A DNA stretch of 64,000 bases from Dehalococcoidia bacterium (GCA_026003895.1 BPIC01000003.1:363148-427147), one strand, 5' to 3'. Numbered from the stretch's first letter, positions 25,521 to 34,597 are shown. The notes: generated by a model not told the origin, from the sequence alone. Program-made: numbers and translations.

Positions 25521-26261
25521 ATGCCCGAGATCGCCTTGTCAGCGCCAAGTGCCCCGCCCGCCGCCGACCGCCTCGACTGGAAAGATCTCGCTCTCGCGTT
25601 CGGCGTCCTTGTGGCGATGGTAGCGCTCCTGATCGTGCTGATCGTGGCGGCGCTGCTCGGCGGCGTGGTCGCTCCCGCAGTGTTCGACGATGGCTCGATC
25701 TTGCCAGCGCTGATCGGCTACCAGAGCCTCGCGTTCATGCTGGCGGCCTTCGTGCCGCTGCTCCGTCACCGTCGCGCTGGACCGAGCCTGCTTGGCGTCC
25801 GGCCCGCCAGCCTGCGCTGGCTGCTCGCGGCCGCGGGGATCGGCGTGCTGGCGCGCGGCGCTGTCGTCCTCGTCCTGATCGTAGTCACCGAGGCCGGGGT
25901 TGCCATCGGCAACCCGCAAGAAGACCTGATCGCCGCGAGTCAGGGTCCGCTAGTCGCTTTTCTCCTCCTCGTGCTCACTGCCGCGGGACTGACCGCGATC
26001 GGCGAGGAGCTGCTCTTTCGCGGCTTGCTCTTTGGCTGGCTGCGGACTCACCTTGCCTTCTGGCCAGCGGCGCTGCTGAGCGCGTTCGTCTTCGGGCTGT
26101 TCCACGGTATCAATGTCGTGCTGCCGGTGGCGTTCGCGATAGGCGTCGTCTGCGCCTTGCTCTATGAGCGGACCCGCTCGATCTGGCCGCCGGTCGTCGT
26201 CCATCTAACGAATAACCTGCTGGTCTTCCTTGCTGCCCGGTTCCTGACGGACCTCGCTTAG
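25521..26261 (+). CDS. CPBP (Abi/CAAX) family intramembrane metalloprotease
   Basis: A 246-residue membrane protein with about seven spans and all CPBP motifs: EELLFRG (Glu162, Glu163, Arg167), FGLFHG (His195) and HLTNN near residue 226. In the eukaryotic relative Rce1 these residues cleave CAAX proteins; bacterial members are linked to bacteriocin immunity or unknown processing. GAGGAGG precedes the ATG at 25521. A hypothetical gene follows 22 bp downstream. Confidence 0.9.
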   Translation: MPEIALSAPSAPPAADRLDWKDLALAFGVLVAMVALLIVLIVAALLGGVVAPAVFDDGSILPALIGYQSLAFMLAAFVPLLRHRRAGPSLLGVRPASLRWLLAAAGIGVLARGAVVLVLIVVTEAGVAIGNPQEDLIAASQGPLVAFLLLVLTAAGLTAIGEELLFRGLLFGWLRTHLAFWPAALLSAFVFGLFHGINVVLPVAFAIGVVCALLYERTRSIWPPVVVHLTNNLLVFLAARFLTDLA

Positions 26262-26283
26262 GTCGGCGTGCGAGAATCGACGG

Positions 26284-26715
26284 GTGGACGACGTCGACCG
26301 CGCCATCGACCGTGCCGCCGGCTGGCTGCTGCGCAAGCTCGGCACGCCCCTTTTGCCGTCCCAACGGGCGATCGTCCGTGCTGCGCTCGAGGTGGGCTAC
26401 CTTTTCGGTGACCACGAGGAGACCGACCTCAACCTTGCCGCCGTTGGCGCCGCCTACGTCGACGCCGCCGAGCGGCTCGGCCGGGTGCCCGTCATTGTCC
26501 GAGCGATCGCGGACGAGTTCTACGGTGTCATCGTTGCCCTCGATCCTCCATTCTCCGATGAGGAGGAGCGGACGATCCGCGCCTTGGGCGGCGCCGTCGG
26601 CCCAGACGGGGCGGTGTTCGCCGTCCCGAGCATCGAGACGGCCATTGCGCTGCTTCCGTCCTGTCAGGCCTTGTACGAGCGGCGGCGCGACACCGCTGGC
26701 CCCCAGCCCAGCTAG
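26284..26715 (+). CDS. Hypothetical protein following the CPBP protease
   Basis: I do not recognise this 143-residue protein. It is Ala/Leu-rich, mostly helical by appearance, starts with GTG, contains no Cys pair or signal peptide, and is probably co-transcribed with the CPBP gene. A helical N-terminal half (RAIDRAAGWLLRKLGTPLLP) is followed by a mixed region ending in FAVPSIETAIALLPS. Its TAG overlaps the TAG of the convergent amidohydrolase within CTAG. Confidence 0.6.
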   Translation: MDDVDRAIDRAAGWLLRKLGTPLLPSQRAIVRAALEVGYLFGDHEETDLNLAAVGAAYVDAAERLGRVPVIVRAIADEFYGVIVALDPPFSDEEERTIRALGGAVGPDGAVFAVPSIETAIALLPSCQALYERRRDTAGPQPS

Positions 26716-28163
26716 AAATATTTCCAGCCGCGGTACTCCTGCCCCGGCAGGCGTGGCGGGAGGAGACGGTCGTTGCCCGCCTTTTCGAACAGCATCTTGG
26801 CCGCCGCTTCGGCCTCGGCGATCACTTGCTCCTCGTCCCAGACCGTCGAGCGGCCGTTCTCGATCAGGATCGTTCCGTCGACCATCACGAGGTCGATCAT
26901 CGGCGCTTCGGTGCACCAGACGAGGCTGGAAAGCAGCCGCCGGTTGTCAAAGCGCGGGGAGAATGCAGGTCGGTCGGTATCGACGACGATCAGGTCGGCA
27001 GCCCGGCCGATGGCCAACCCATTGACAGCGGGATCGAGAAAGAGCGCCCGCGCTCCAGCGATCGTCGCCATCTCGAGGACGGTCTCGGTCGTCGGGGTGA
27101 CGTCGGCATCCTGCGGGTCTCCGGCAAGCCGCTCGGCGAGCTTTCGTGTCGCTGTCCCAACGAGGCAGAGCCGCATCACTTCCCAGAGCGACGTGGTTGG
27201 GTGCGAATTTGGCGCGTCGGTGCCGAGGCCCGGAACGACGCCGACGGCGAGGAAGTGATGGAGCGCCGGACCATGTTCGCGATACATCCGACCGAGTGGC
27301 ACCATGCACGCCTTGACGCCGAGATCCGCCCAAATCTCGTACTCGTAGGGCAGCATCTGGAACGATTTACCGCCGAGCGTCTGGTCATCGAGGATGCCGA
27401 GCCGGGCGCAATATTCGACCGCGCCGCCGGCGATACCCCGCGCCCGGAAGGTTTCCCGCCAGAGGTCGCCCGAGAGATCGATGTCGAACGGCGCCCCGAT
27501 GGCCCGGACACCTTCCCGGAGCTCCACCAGTTCCTCGCCGGTTGCTACCCAACTCGGGTTGATCGGGCTGGCCGTCACCTCGATCCGGGTGCTTTTCCAG
27601 CGGGCGCGCAGCCGCTCGACCTCCTTGAGCACCGTGTCGACCGACTCGATCGCCTCCGCCGGCACCATCGCCGGCTCGGAAAGGTGGCAGCGCGAGACGA
27701 GCGCCCGCATCCCCGATTCCTCGAGGGCGCCCAGCACCCCCTCGATGTTCTCACCCGGGATGTTCGTGAAATGCTGGTCGTGGACGGCCGTCGTTCCGCC
27801 TTTGAGCAGGTCGAGCAGGTGAAGGCGCAGGATCGTCGCGGTCACTTCCGCGCCGGCATGTTTCCAGAGGTTGATCTGGTCGTGCGCGAAGGCGGACATC
27901 GCGCCGGCCGAAGGAAGATCGTCCATCCGGGCGCGGCAGACAATCTGGTCAAGATGGTTGTGGGCGTTCACCAGCCCGGGCATGATCACCTTGCCGCGCG
28001 CGTCGATGCTGCGCCCCGCCTGCCCCCTCCACTCGGCGTCCGGGCCGATGCTGACGATCCGATTCCCCTGCACGGCCAGATGGCCGTTGGTGAAGACCCG
28101 CCGCTCGTCGTCGAGCGTGACGAGATAGCCACCCCGAAAGACGACGTCGGCTTGTTGCTCCAT
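26712..28163 (-). CDS. Amidohydrolase of the deaminase/chlorohydrolase (ATZ/TRZ-like) family
   Basis: A 483-residue metal-dependent hydrolase acting on a ring amine, nitrile or halide. MPGLVNAHNHLDQ supplies the HxH pair, RALVSRCHLSEPA and the LGTDAPNSHPTTSLWE segment the further His/Asp region, and ARALFLDPAVNGLAIGRAAD followed by LIVVDTDRP is the typical C-terminal return to the composite sandwich domain. Relatives include guanine, cytosine and S-adenosylhomocysteine deaminases, but the usual HxE after strand 5 is not clear here. ATG 28163 has AAGGAGG 5 nt upstream; the GTG at 28169 would overlap that site. Confidence 0.82.
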   Translation of the reverse strand: MEQQADVVFRGGYLVTLDDERRVFTNGHLAVQGNRIVSIGPDAEWRGQAGRSIDARGKVIMPGLVNAHNHLDQIVCRARMDDLPSAGAMSAFAHDQINLWKHAGAEVTATILRLHLLDLLKGGTTAVHDQHFTNIPGENIEGVLGALEESGMRALVSRCHLSEPAMVPAEAIESVDTVLKEVERLRARWKSTRIEVTASPINPSWVATGEELVELREGVRAIGAPFDIDLSGDLWRETFRARGIAGGAVEYCARLGILDDQTLGGKSFQMLPYEYEIWADLGVKACMVPLGRMYREHGPALHHFLAVGVVPGLGTDAPNSHPTTSLWEVMRLCLVGTATRKLAERLAGDPQDADVTPTTETVLEMATIAGARALFLDPAVNGLAIGRAADLIVVDTDRPAFSPRFDNRRLLSSLVWCTEAPMIDLVMVDGTILIENGRSTVWDEEQVIAEAEAAAKMLFEKAGNDRLLPPRLPGQEYRGWKYF

Positions 28164-28260
28164 GCCCACCTCCTTCGGCGCATCGTAGCATCAGGCCAAG
28201 CAGCGGCGCGTTGCAGCCCGGTCGGCCCGTGCCATCGCCCCGGATGTCCGCGGGGCTACC

Positions 28261-28266
28261 TATAAT
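28261..28266 (+). promoter_or_regulatory. Consensus -10 element upstream of the secreted-protein/binding-protein pair
   Basis: A perfect TATAAT at 28261-28266, about 40 nt before the ATG at 28306. No good -35 hexamer is found at 16-19 bp, so an activator or an extended element may be involved. Confidence 0.5.
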
Positions 28267-28305
28267 GACTCGGAGCGGTGGCGAATGGAGGGAGGCTACG
28301 CAGCG

Positions 28306-29286
28306 ATGATCGGACGTGGGCCGATCGCGGGTGTGCTGGCTGCGCTGCTGGTGGCGCTCCTGCCGGGGCCGACGCGCGCCGCGACGCCGGTGTGGGAGTC
28401 CCGGGTGCTGGCGAACGGTGTTCAGGTCGGCAGCGGCGAGTTTCTCCCTGGGTTGCGCAACCGCGCGGGCGCGTCTGGCGAGGTCTATCTCTACGAGACT
28501 CGCGTGATCGCCCCCAACGGTCAGGTGAGCACCGCGGTGGACGCGGTGAACGATGCGGTCTGGACGCAGCGTCCCTACCCGACCGGCTTCGAAGGAGCGC
28601 CGCCCTTGATGCTGGGGACGTACACCTTCGAATTCCTTGTGGAAGGACAGCTGGTTCGCCGCGAGCAGCGGATGGTCGGAATCACCCCGTTCGCCCCCGG
28701 CTGCGCTGGCGACGAGCAGATCTCGTTTAACCCCGCCAACCCAGTTGCCGGCCAACCGTTCACGATCGTTGCGACATCGGCAGCCGCGCCGACGAATGTC
28801 GGCTTGACCGGCCCTGGGGCGCCGCAGTTCCTCGGCAGCAGCCCCGGCGGTAAAGGGACGACTTGGACCTACCGAGTGACCCTCACCCAGCCAGGGCAGT
28901 ATTCGTACAGCTTCACGGTCGACGGCGCCCTCTGCACCACGGCGACCGTGACAGTCGGTATGAACGACGCGCCGCCGCCCGATGCGTTCTGGCAGTTCGA
29001 CTACCCGCGGGTGGTGCGGCTGTCGGAAACCAGTTCGATCGCGCTCGGCATCCACAATCGCAACGGCCGGGCTGGTCAGCAAACGATCATGACGGTGGTG
29101 GTCGGCGTGCCGGGCGGCGCCGCCTACAGCACCCGGGTCGTCATCGTCGCCGACGCCTGGACGACGGTGCGCTTCCCGGTCAACTTCCCGCAAGCGCCGC
29201 CGCTTCAGCCGGGCGTCTACCGGGTCGAATGGCGCACCAGCGCAGGGACGACCCTCGCCGCCGACTCGATCCAGGTGGCTTCATGA
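28306..29286 (+). CDS. Secreted protein of unknown function
   Basis: A 326-residue exported protein: signal peptide MIGRGPIAGVLAALLVALLP with an Ala-Ala cleavage region, then beta-rich, probably immunoglobulin-like modules (WESRVLANGVQVGSGEFLPG; FNPANPVAGQPFTIVATS; WTYRVTLTQPGQYSYSFTVD). No catalytic motif is visible. It overlaps the next gene as ATGA, so both are made together, which suggests an accessory role for the binding protein that follows. ATG 28306 has GGAGG 10 nt upstream; an ATG at 28285 is the alternative start. Confidence 0.7.
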   Translation: MIGRGPIAGVLAALLVALLPGPTRAATPVWESRVLANGVQVGSGEFLPGLRNRAGASGEVYLYETRVIAPNGQVSTAVDAVNDAVWTQRPYPTGFEGAPPLMLGTYTFEFLVEGQLVRREQRMVGITPFAPGCAGDEQISFNPANPVAGQPFTIVATSAAAPTNVGLTGPGAPQFLGSSPGGKGTTWTYRVTLTQPGQYSYSFTVDGALCTTATVTVGMNDAPPPDAFWQFDYPRVVRLSETSSIALGIHNRNGRAGQQTIMTVVVGVPGGAAYSTRVVIVADAWTTVRFPVNFPQAPPLQPGVYRVEWRTSAGTTLAADSIQVAS

Positions 29287-30551
29287 TTCGCCGCGTGATT
29301 CGTCTCGGGGCCGTGGCGCTGCTGGCGCTTGTCCTCGTGCCCACGGCGGCGGGGCAAGGCGATCGCGAATCGGTGATCGGCGTCCTCGTCGCGCGCCAGC
29401 CGACCGCGGCAGTCAGCACGGCCGCGGTCGCAGCCCAGATCGCCGAGCGCGATCTGAACGACTACTTTGCTCAACTCGGCGAGTCACTGCGAATCCGCGT
29501 CGAGGTGCGCGAGACGGATCAGGATCCGGTGCGGGCGGCAGCGGCACTGCGCGAGCTCATCGCGCTTGGCGCCCGGGTGGTCGTCGGGCCGCAGACGAGT
29601 AACGAGCTGCAGGCGATCCGCCCGATTGCCCAAGCTGCCGGCGTTGTCCTGATCAGCTATGCCAGCACCGCGCCGTCGCTCGCTGTTCCCGGCGATGGCG
29701 TCTTTCGCCTCGCCCCGGATGACCGCTTGCAAGCCGAGGCGGTTGTCCAGCTCATGCGCGAGGAAGGCATCGAGGTCGTCGTCCCGATTTGGCGGGGCGA
29801 TGTCTATGGCGATGACCTCGTGCAAGCGTTCCGCTCCGCCTTTCCTGGCCCTGTCGCCGAAGGCGTGCGCTATTCGCCGGCTGGCGCCGACTATCCGGCG
29901 GTCGTGGCTGCGCTGGCGGCGCAGGTGCAGCGCGCCGTCGATCGCTTCGGTGCGCACCGCGTCGGTGTCTATTTCGTGTCGCTCGGCGAAGTAACCCCGC
30001 TGCTGCGCGCCGCGAGCCAAGCCACAGGGCTTCGCGCGGTGTCGTGGTACGGCAGCGACGGCGCGGTGCTTGAGCTCAGCCTACTCGCCGATCCGGCGGC
30101 CGCCGTCTTCGCTTGGACGACGGGGTTCATTGCGCCCGTCTTTGGCGAGTTCATCGCCAACGAGCGCACCGACCTGATTGCCGATGAGATCCGCTCACGC
30201 AGCGGGATGGCGCCCGAGCCGTATACGCTGACGGCCTACGACTCGGTGATGGTCGCCGGGCTGGCGCTGCGCACGGCTGGCCGAGACATCGGCAGGCTGC
30301 CGGAGGTGGTCGCTGCCGTCGCCGACGGCTACTTCGGCGTCACTGGTCCCGTCGACCTGAACGAAGCAGGCGACCGGATCTCCGGCAGCTACGACTTCTG
30401 GGCGATCGACTCGTTCGACGGCTCGCTCGTCTGGCTGCGGCAGGCGACGTACGAGGTCGTGCCTGGCGAGGCAGGTCACCTTGACTGGCTTGAGGTGCGA
30501 CGCAAGCCGGGCGAAGGGTTCCCCCTCCCGCCGATCCCCACTGGCCGCTAA
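29283..30551 (+). CDS. Branched-chain amino acid-type substrate-binding protein (orphan)
   Basis: A 422-residue type I periplasmic-binding-fold protein of the LivJ/ANF-receptor class. The signal peptide (RLGAVALLALVLVPTAAGQG) lacks a lipobox. Family signatures: DPVRAAAALRELIALGARVVVGP, the VVLISYASTAPSLA stretch, VVVPIWRGDVYGDDLVQAFR and YTLTAYDSVMVAGLALR. No permease or ATPase genes are nearby, so it either serves a transporter elsewhere or acts as a sensor together with the coupled secreted protein upstream. The usual ligands are amino acids, amides or urea; not predictable here. Confidence 0.85.
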   Translation: MIRRVIRLGAVALLALVLVPTAAGQGDRESVIGVLVARQPTAAVSTAAVAAQIAERDLNDYFAQLGESLRIRVEVRETDQDPVRAAAALRELIALGARVVVGPQTSNELQAIRPIAQAAGVVLISYASTAPSLAVPGDGVFRLAPDDRLQAEAVVQLMREEGIEVVVPIWRGDVYGDDLVQAFRSAFPGPVAEGVRYSPAGADYPAVVAALAAQVQRAVDRFGAHRVGVYFVSLGEVTPLLRAASQATGLRAVSWYGSDGAVLELSLLADPAAAVFAWTTGFIAPVFGEFIANERTDLIADEIRSRSGMAPEPYTLTAYDSVMVAGLALRTAGRDIGRLPEVVAAVADGYFGVTGPVDLNEAGDRISGSYDFWAIDSFDGSLVWLRQATYEVVPGEAGHLDWLEVRRKPGEGFPLPPIPTGR

Positions 30552-30718
30552 CCGCGCGTCGGGAATGACCACGCCCTGTGCGGTGTGATCTTCCGATACG
30601 TCGCGCGATCGCCAGCACGCTCGGCCAGCTCATTGGGCAGGTCGGCCACCGATTGGCCGCGGCCAGGTTTCACGCTCAGCTTCTCGCCGAGGGGCGACTC
30701 GGACGGTTCCTTACCCTC

Positions 30719-31504
30719 TCACCGGGCAAGGAATTCGTGAACGACACGGACGAACTCCTCGGGCGCGTCGTCGGCGACATTGACGCCGCCATTGTCGATC
30801 ACCGCCAGCTCCGCACCACGGATGACCCCGGCGGCGCGTTCGGCGTCGGGACACAACGGATCGCCCCGGCCTACCACGACTAGGGTTGGCGTCGAGATGC
30901 GCCGAGCCAGCGCGTCGTCGTCGTAGGCAGCGACAGCGTGATACGCCCAGTTCCAGGTGTCGCCGGCCTGCAGCCGCTCGATCAAGCACCGGCGGGCGAC
31001 ATGCGGCGTCAGCCACGGGCCACCGAGGAAGCGGATCCCGGCCATATACCCCTCGAGCTCACTCCCTTCGACCGAAAAGGTGCCGGGCTGGGCGTTGGCG
31101 AGACTCGCGCGCCGCTCATCGGTCAGCAGCGGGTAGCCAACCGGGACATATTTGCGCACTCGTCCGGGGTAGTCGGCGGCGAGAATGCCGGCGATGAGGG
31201 CGCCCGTGTGGTGGCCGAGCGCGTCAAACTGCTGCAGGCCAAGCAGATCGCACGCTTCGACGATTCGGCGGGCGTAGTACGGGAGATCAGGTTTGACCGG
31301 TGGACGATCCGATTCCCCGTAGCCCGGGGTGTCGAAGGCCCACACCTGATGGCCGCGCTCGACGAACCCCGGCAGAACAGCTTCCCACATCCGGGCCGAG
31401 CTTGGATTTTGGTGGAGCAGCACCAGAGGGAAGCCATCCCCACCCGTGTGATAGTGGATTTGCCCCTCTGGGGTGGTGACATAGCCGCGCAGGATGCGTG
31501 TCAT
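30719..31504 (-). CDS. Alpha/beta-hydrolase-fold protein with atypical catalytic residues
   Basis: A 261-residue protein of clear alpha/beta-hydrolase fold: LVLLHQNPSSARMWEAVLPG forms the oxyanion region and VWAFDTPGYGESDRPP the next strand. However, the nucleophile elbow reads GHHTG, with His where GxSxG has Ser, and the C-terminal site where a catalytic His is expected reads DNGGVNVADDAPEEF. The acid (VGRGDPLCPDAE) remains. It may be non-hydrolytic, binding or using another chemistry. Single gene; a terminator for the upstream membrane gene lies just before its ATG. Confidence 0.82.
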   Translation of the reverse strand: MTRILRGYVTTPEGQIHYHTGGDGFPLVLLHQNPSSARMWEAVLPGFVERGHQVWAFDTPGYGESDRPPVKPDLPYYARRIVEACDLLGLQQFDALGHHTGALIAGILAADYPGRVRKYVPVGYPLLTDERRASLANAQPGTFSVEGSELEGYMAGIRFLGGPWLTPHVARRCLIERLQAGDTWNWAYHAVAAYDDDALARRISTPTLVVVGRGDPLCPDAERAAGVIRGAELAVIDNGGVNVADDAPEEFVRVVHEFLAR

Positions 31505-31550
31505 CGTGCCTCCTCAAGCTTTGGCCGATGGTACTCGATCAATGGGCACG

Positions 31551-31573
31551 AAAAAGCCGCCCTCCGGGCGGCT
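31551..31573 (-). terminator. Intrinsic terminator
   Basis: An 8-bp stem (AGCCGCCC/GGGCGGCT) with a 3-nt loop is followed on the minus strand by TTTTT. It sits about 20 nt downstream of the small membrane protein gene at 31594-31995 and separates it from the hydrolase-fold gene. Confidence 0.8.
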
Positions 31574-31593
31574 GGCTCTTCGCGCGGACGGGC

Positions 31594-31995
31594 CTAGCGC
31601 CCGAAGGCGGCGCGAACATTCGGCTGATAGAGGTAATAGAGGATGATGCCGTTAATCGCGAGACCGAGGAGTGCGCCGAAGTTTCCGGTGACGATCTGGA
31701 TGACGGCGATGAGGACGCCGATGCCGGCGGTGATTATTCCCAATGTCCATCCCCAGCTCTTGAGGGTCCACGCGCCATAGGCGAATGCCAAGTTGAGCAG
31801 ACCGAGAACAAGGGTCGCAATGCCGACGAGGGCGAGAGCGCCGCCGAGCGCGGCCGACTCGCCGGCCGCGCCGGTCGCATTCACCCCAGCAATCGCTGCG
31901 CCGCCGGCGAGCGCCCCCAAGCCGCCGAGCACCCCCAAAATGCCCCCGATGAGCGCCAAGATCGCGAGAATAGTCACGCCGGTTGGTCGTTGCAT
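31594..31995 (-). CDS. Small integral membrane protein
   Basis: A 133-residue protein with four hydrophobic spans (VTILAILALIGGILGVLGGL; alanine/glycine-rich second span; LALVGIATLVLGLLNLAFAY; LGIITAGIGVLIAVIQIVTG) and a short end YLYQPNVRAAFGR. Resembles DUF2127/YidH-like four-helix membrane proteins in layout; function unknown. ATG 31995 has GGGAGGAG about 8 nt upstream. Followed by a good terminator. Confidence 0.75.
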   Translation of the reverse strand: MQRPTGVTILAILALIGGILGVLGGLGALAGGAAIAGVNATGAAGESAALGGALALVGIATLVLGLLNLAFAYGAWTLKSWGWTLGIITAGIGVLIAVIQIVTGNFGALLGLAINGIILYYLYQPNVRAAFGR

Positions 31996-32150
31996 CGCGC
32001 TGCTCCTCCCTCTGTGCGGGCCGGCCAGCCCCCTCTGCTGACTCTGCTGCACCTTAGCAGAGTGCGCCCCGCCCGTGAATGAGTTCGTGACCTCGTGCGA
32101 TCAGTTTGTGTCGGACAGTCGGGGTGAGGGCGGTGAACCTCGCCGACCGT

Positions 32151-32654
32151 TTAGGTGCCGGAACGGGCGTTCGGTGAGTCGGACGACAGGCACTGGGTCC
32201 ATCCTGCCGGCGCGTGGTGGCTACTGTCGAGGTCCATGATGCCGCGCGCCGGGTTCGCTGGGTCGATGGCGATTGCCACCTCCCCACCGATGGCGAGAGG
32301 CGAGTCGCTGGCGGCGAGGGGCGGACTGATGAAGGTACACGCTGCGCCGGTGATGGGGTTGGCGCCCTCGGCGACGACGACCGTACCGGCTGGTTCGGGA
32401 CGAAGCGCGGTCACGGTTGCCCGCAGACGCGGCCCGCTCATCAGCACGCGCCGGTAGTCCGCCGTGCTGCGGTCGTCCTGGCGAAGCAGGATAACGACGG
32501 GAATCGAGCAAGCAGCGATGAGCAAAATCACGCCTGCACTCGCGCCGACGACGGCCGGCAGCACCCCAAACCAGTCGAGCGCGAGGAAGACGAGGGCCAG
32601 TGCCCCGAGCCCGAAGAACGCGGTGGCGCCGACGAGGCAGCCCGGGGTGCGCAC
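32151..32654 (-). CDS. Membrane protein coupled to the ABC-F gene
   Basis: A 167-residue protein with two N-terminal membrane spans (GCLVGATAFFGLGALALVFL and VLPAVVGASAGVILLIAACS) followed by a soluble domain of about 110 residues (DDRSTADYRRVLMSGPRLRA; GGEVAIAIDPANPARGIMDL). I do not recognise the domain. Its GTG directly follows the TAA of the ABC-F gene and uses a GGAGG inside it, so the two are translationally coupled. Confidence 0.65.
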   Translation of the reverse strand: MRTPGCLVGATAFFGLGALALVFLALDWFGVLPAVVGASAGVILLIAACSIPVVILLRQDDRSTADYRRVLMSGPRLRATVTALRPEPAGTVVVAEGANPITGAACTFISPPLAASDSPLAIGGEVAIAIDPANPARGIMDLDSSHHAPAGWTQCLSSDSPNARSGT

Positions 32655-34565
32655 TTAGCTCGCCTCCTCCGCTAGCGTTGCCCACTGCTGAAGCAGGTCG
32701 TCGATTTCCGCTTCGAGGCGCGCGTGCTCTTCCAGGAGTTCGGCGGAGCGTGACGGATCGTGGTACGTCTCCGGATCGGCGAGCGCCGCCTCAACCTCCG
32801 CCTTCCGCTCTTCGCGCTCTTCGAGGGTCGCTTCCAACTGGGCAAGGGTTCGGGCAGCGGCTGCTGCGCTGCGCTTCGTCTTGCGACCGACGTCGCGGCC
32901 GGGCTGAAGGGCGTGCGGCGACGGCTTTGGCTGGGCCAGCGTCAGGGGCGTGTCCACCGGCTCGCTCAGCTTGCGGCGGTAGAACTGATAATCGCCGTCA
33001 TAAAGGGTCGCTCGCCCGCCATCGAGGGCGAGGATCTTCGTCGCGAGGCGGTCGACGAGATACCGATCATGGGAGACGAAGACCAGCGTGCCGGGGAAGG
33101 CCGCGAGCGCCGCTTGCAGCGCCTCGCGCGCCGGAATGTCGAGGTGGTTGGTTGGCTCGTCGAGAAGCAGCAGGTTGTAGGGCCGGACGAGCAGCCGTGC
33201 CAGCGCCACGCGGTTGCGCTCTCCGCCGGAGAGGACACGCACCTTCTTGAAGACGTCATCCCCACGGAAGAGGAAGCGGGCGAGCACGCCGCGCACCGCG
33301 CCCTCGCTCCAATCGAGCGGTGCAACGGCGGCGACCGCGTCGATCACCCGTGCGTTTTCGTCCAGCACTTCGGCGGCATTCTGGGCAAAGTAGCCGACGC
33401 GGACGTTGTGTCCCCACGTAACGCCGCCGCTGTCCGGTTTTTCGAGACGGGCGAGCAGCCGCAACAAGGTGGATTTCCCCGCGCCGTTTGGACCGAGGAG
33501 CGCCAGCCGATCGCCGCGCTCCACCTGGAATTCGACATCGCGCAGTACCGTCGTCTCGCCATAGGCTTTGCCGACGGCGCGCACGCGCAGCACCTCGCGG
33601 CCAGTGGGCGGCGCTTCGGCGAAACGGAAGGCGGGCGGCCGTTCGGCGCGCGGCGATTCCACGATCTCCAGTTTGGCGAGCTGCTTTTCACGGCTCTGGA
33701 CGAACGACGCCTTCGACGCCTTGGCCCGAAAGCGCTCCAGGGTCTCGCGCTGGGCTGCGAGATACTCTGCTTGGCGCTGGGCGGCCGCTTCCTGCGCGGC
33801 GAGGCGGCGCTCCTTCTCCTCGGCATACCTGCGGTAGGAGCCGGCATAGGAGGTGATGACGTGGTGGTCGAGCTCGAGGGTGCGCGTCGTCACGCGGTCC
33901 AGAAAGTAACGGTCGTGAGAGACGATCAGCACTGTCCGTGGATGGGAGGTGAGGTACTCTTCGAGCCAGTCCACAGCGCTCGAGTCGAGGTGATTCGTTG
34001 GCTCGTCAAGCAGCAGCAGTTCACTGCGGCCGAGCAGCAGCCGGGCGAGCGCGATCCGCACCTGCCAGCCGCCTGAGAAGGCGCCCACCGGCCGGTCGGC
34101 CTCTTCGTCCGTAAAGCCGAGACCGTGGAGCACTTTGCCGATCTCCGCCTCGGCCGTATGCCCTTCTAGCCGGTCGAACGCCTCGTGGAGCTCGGCTTGA
34201 CGGTGGATAAGCGCGAGCAACGCAGGATCGTCGGGTGCGGTCTCGTGCAGCCGAGCTTCGACCTCGGCGAGCTCGTGCTGAGTGGCGATCAGCTCGTCGA
34301 AGACGTTCCACATCGCTTGGCGGACAGTCCAGTCGGGGTCGAGACCGGTGTCCTGGGCGAGGTAGCCGATTCGCCAGCCCGGGGTCAGCACGACCTGACC
34401 TGAATCGGGCGCGAGTGCGCCGCGCACGATGTCGAGCAGCGTCGTTTTCCCAGCGCCGTTCGCGCCTACGAGGCCGACGCGCTCGCCGGGGCGAATCTCG
34501 AACGAGGCGTCCTTCAGGACAGTACGAGCGCCGTAACTCTTCGAGATGCGGATGACGCGGAGCAT
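32655..34565 (-). CDS. ABC-F family ATP-binding protein
   Basis: A 636-residue protein with two ABC domains, no membrane part, and a charged linker. Domain 1: Walker A GANGAGKT, signature FSGGWQVRIALARLL, Walker B LLLLDEPTNHLD. Domain 2: GPNGAGKST, LSGGERNRVALARLL, LLLLDEPTNHLD. The PtIM-like linker (RRYAEEKERRLAAQEAAAQR) contacts the ribosomal E site in characterised ABC-F proteins, which act as translation factors or resistance proteins. The C-terminal coiled coil (LAQLEATLEEREERKAEVEA) is Uup-like. Coupled to a membrane protein gene. Confidence 0.92.
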   Translation of the reverse strand: MLRVIRISKSYGARTVLKDASFEIRPGERVGLVGANGAGKTTLLDIVRGALAPDSGQVVLTPGWRIGYLAQDTGLDPDWTVRQAMWNVFDELIATQHELAEVEARLHETAPDDPALLALIHRQAELHEAFDRLEGHTAEAEIGKVLHGLGFTDEEADRPVGAFSGGWQVRIALARLLLGRSELLLLDEPTNHLDSSAVDWLEEYLTSHPRTVLIVSHDRYFLDRVTTRTLELDHHVITSYAGSYRRYAEEKERRLAAQEAAAQRQAEYLAAQRETLERFRAKASKASFVQSREKQLAKLEIVESPRAERPPAFRFAEAPPTGREVLRVRAVGKAYGETTVLRDVEFQVERGDRLALLGPNGAGKSTLLRLLARLEKPDSGGVTWGHNVRVGYFAQNAAEVLDENARVIDAVAAVAPLDWSEGAVRGVLARFLFRGDDVFKKVRVLSGGERNRVALARLLVRPYNLLLLDEPTNHLDIPAREALQAALAAFPGTLVFVSHDRYLVDRLATKILALDGGRATLYDGDYQFYRRKLSEPVDTPLTLAQPKPSPHALQPGRDVGRKTKRSAAAAARTLAQLEATLEEREERKAEVEAALADPETYHDPSRSAELLEEHARLEAEIDDLLQQWATLAEEAS

Positions 34566-34591
34566 GGCGATCCTGCGCTGGAGTCGCCTTG

Positions 34592-34597
34592 AGTATA
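34592..34597 (-). promoter_or_regulatory. Candidate -10 element of the ABC-F gene
   Basis: TATACT on the minus strand, about 26 nt before the ATG; the -35 region is weak. Confidence 0.35.

Noticed and set aside
23853..26261. An 800-codon plus-strand protein ending in the CPBP domain
   Set aside because: Its first 550 codons are antisense to the GT39-like gene; the ribosome site and homology start at 25521.
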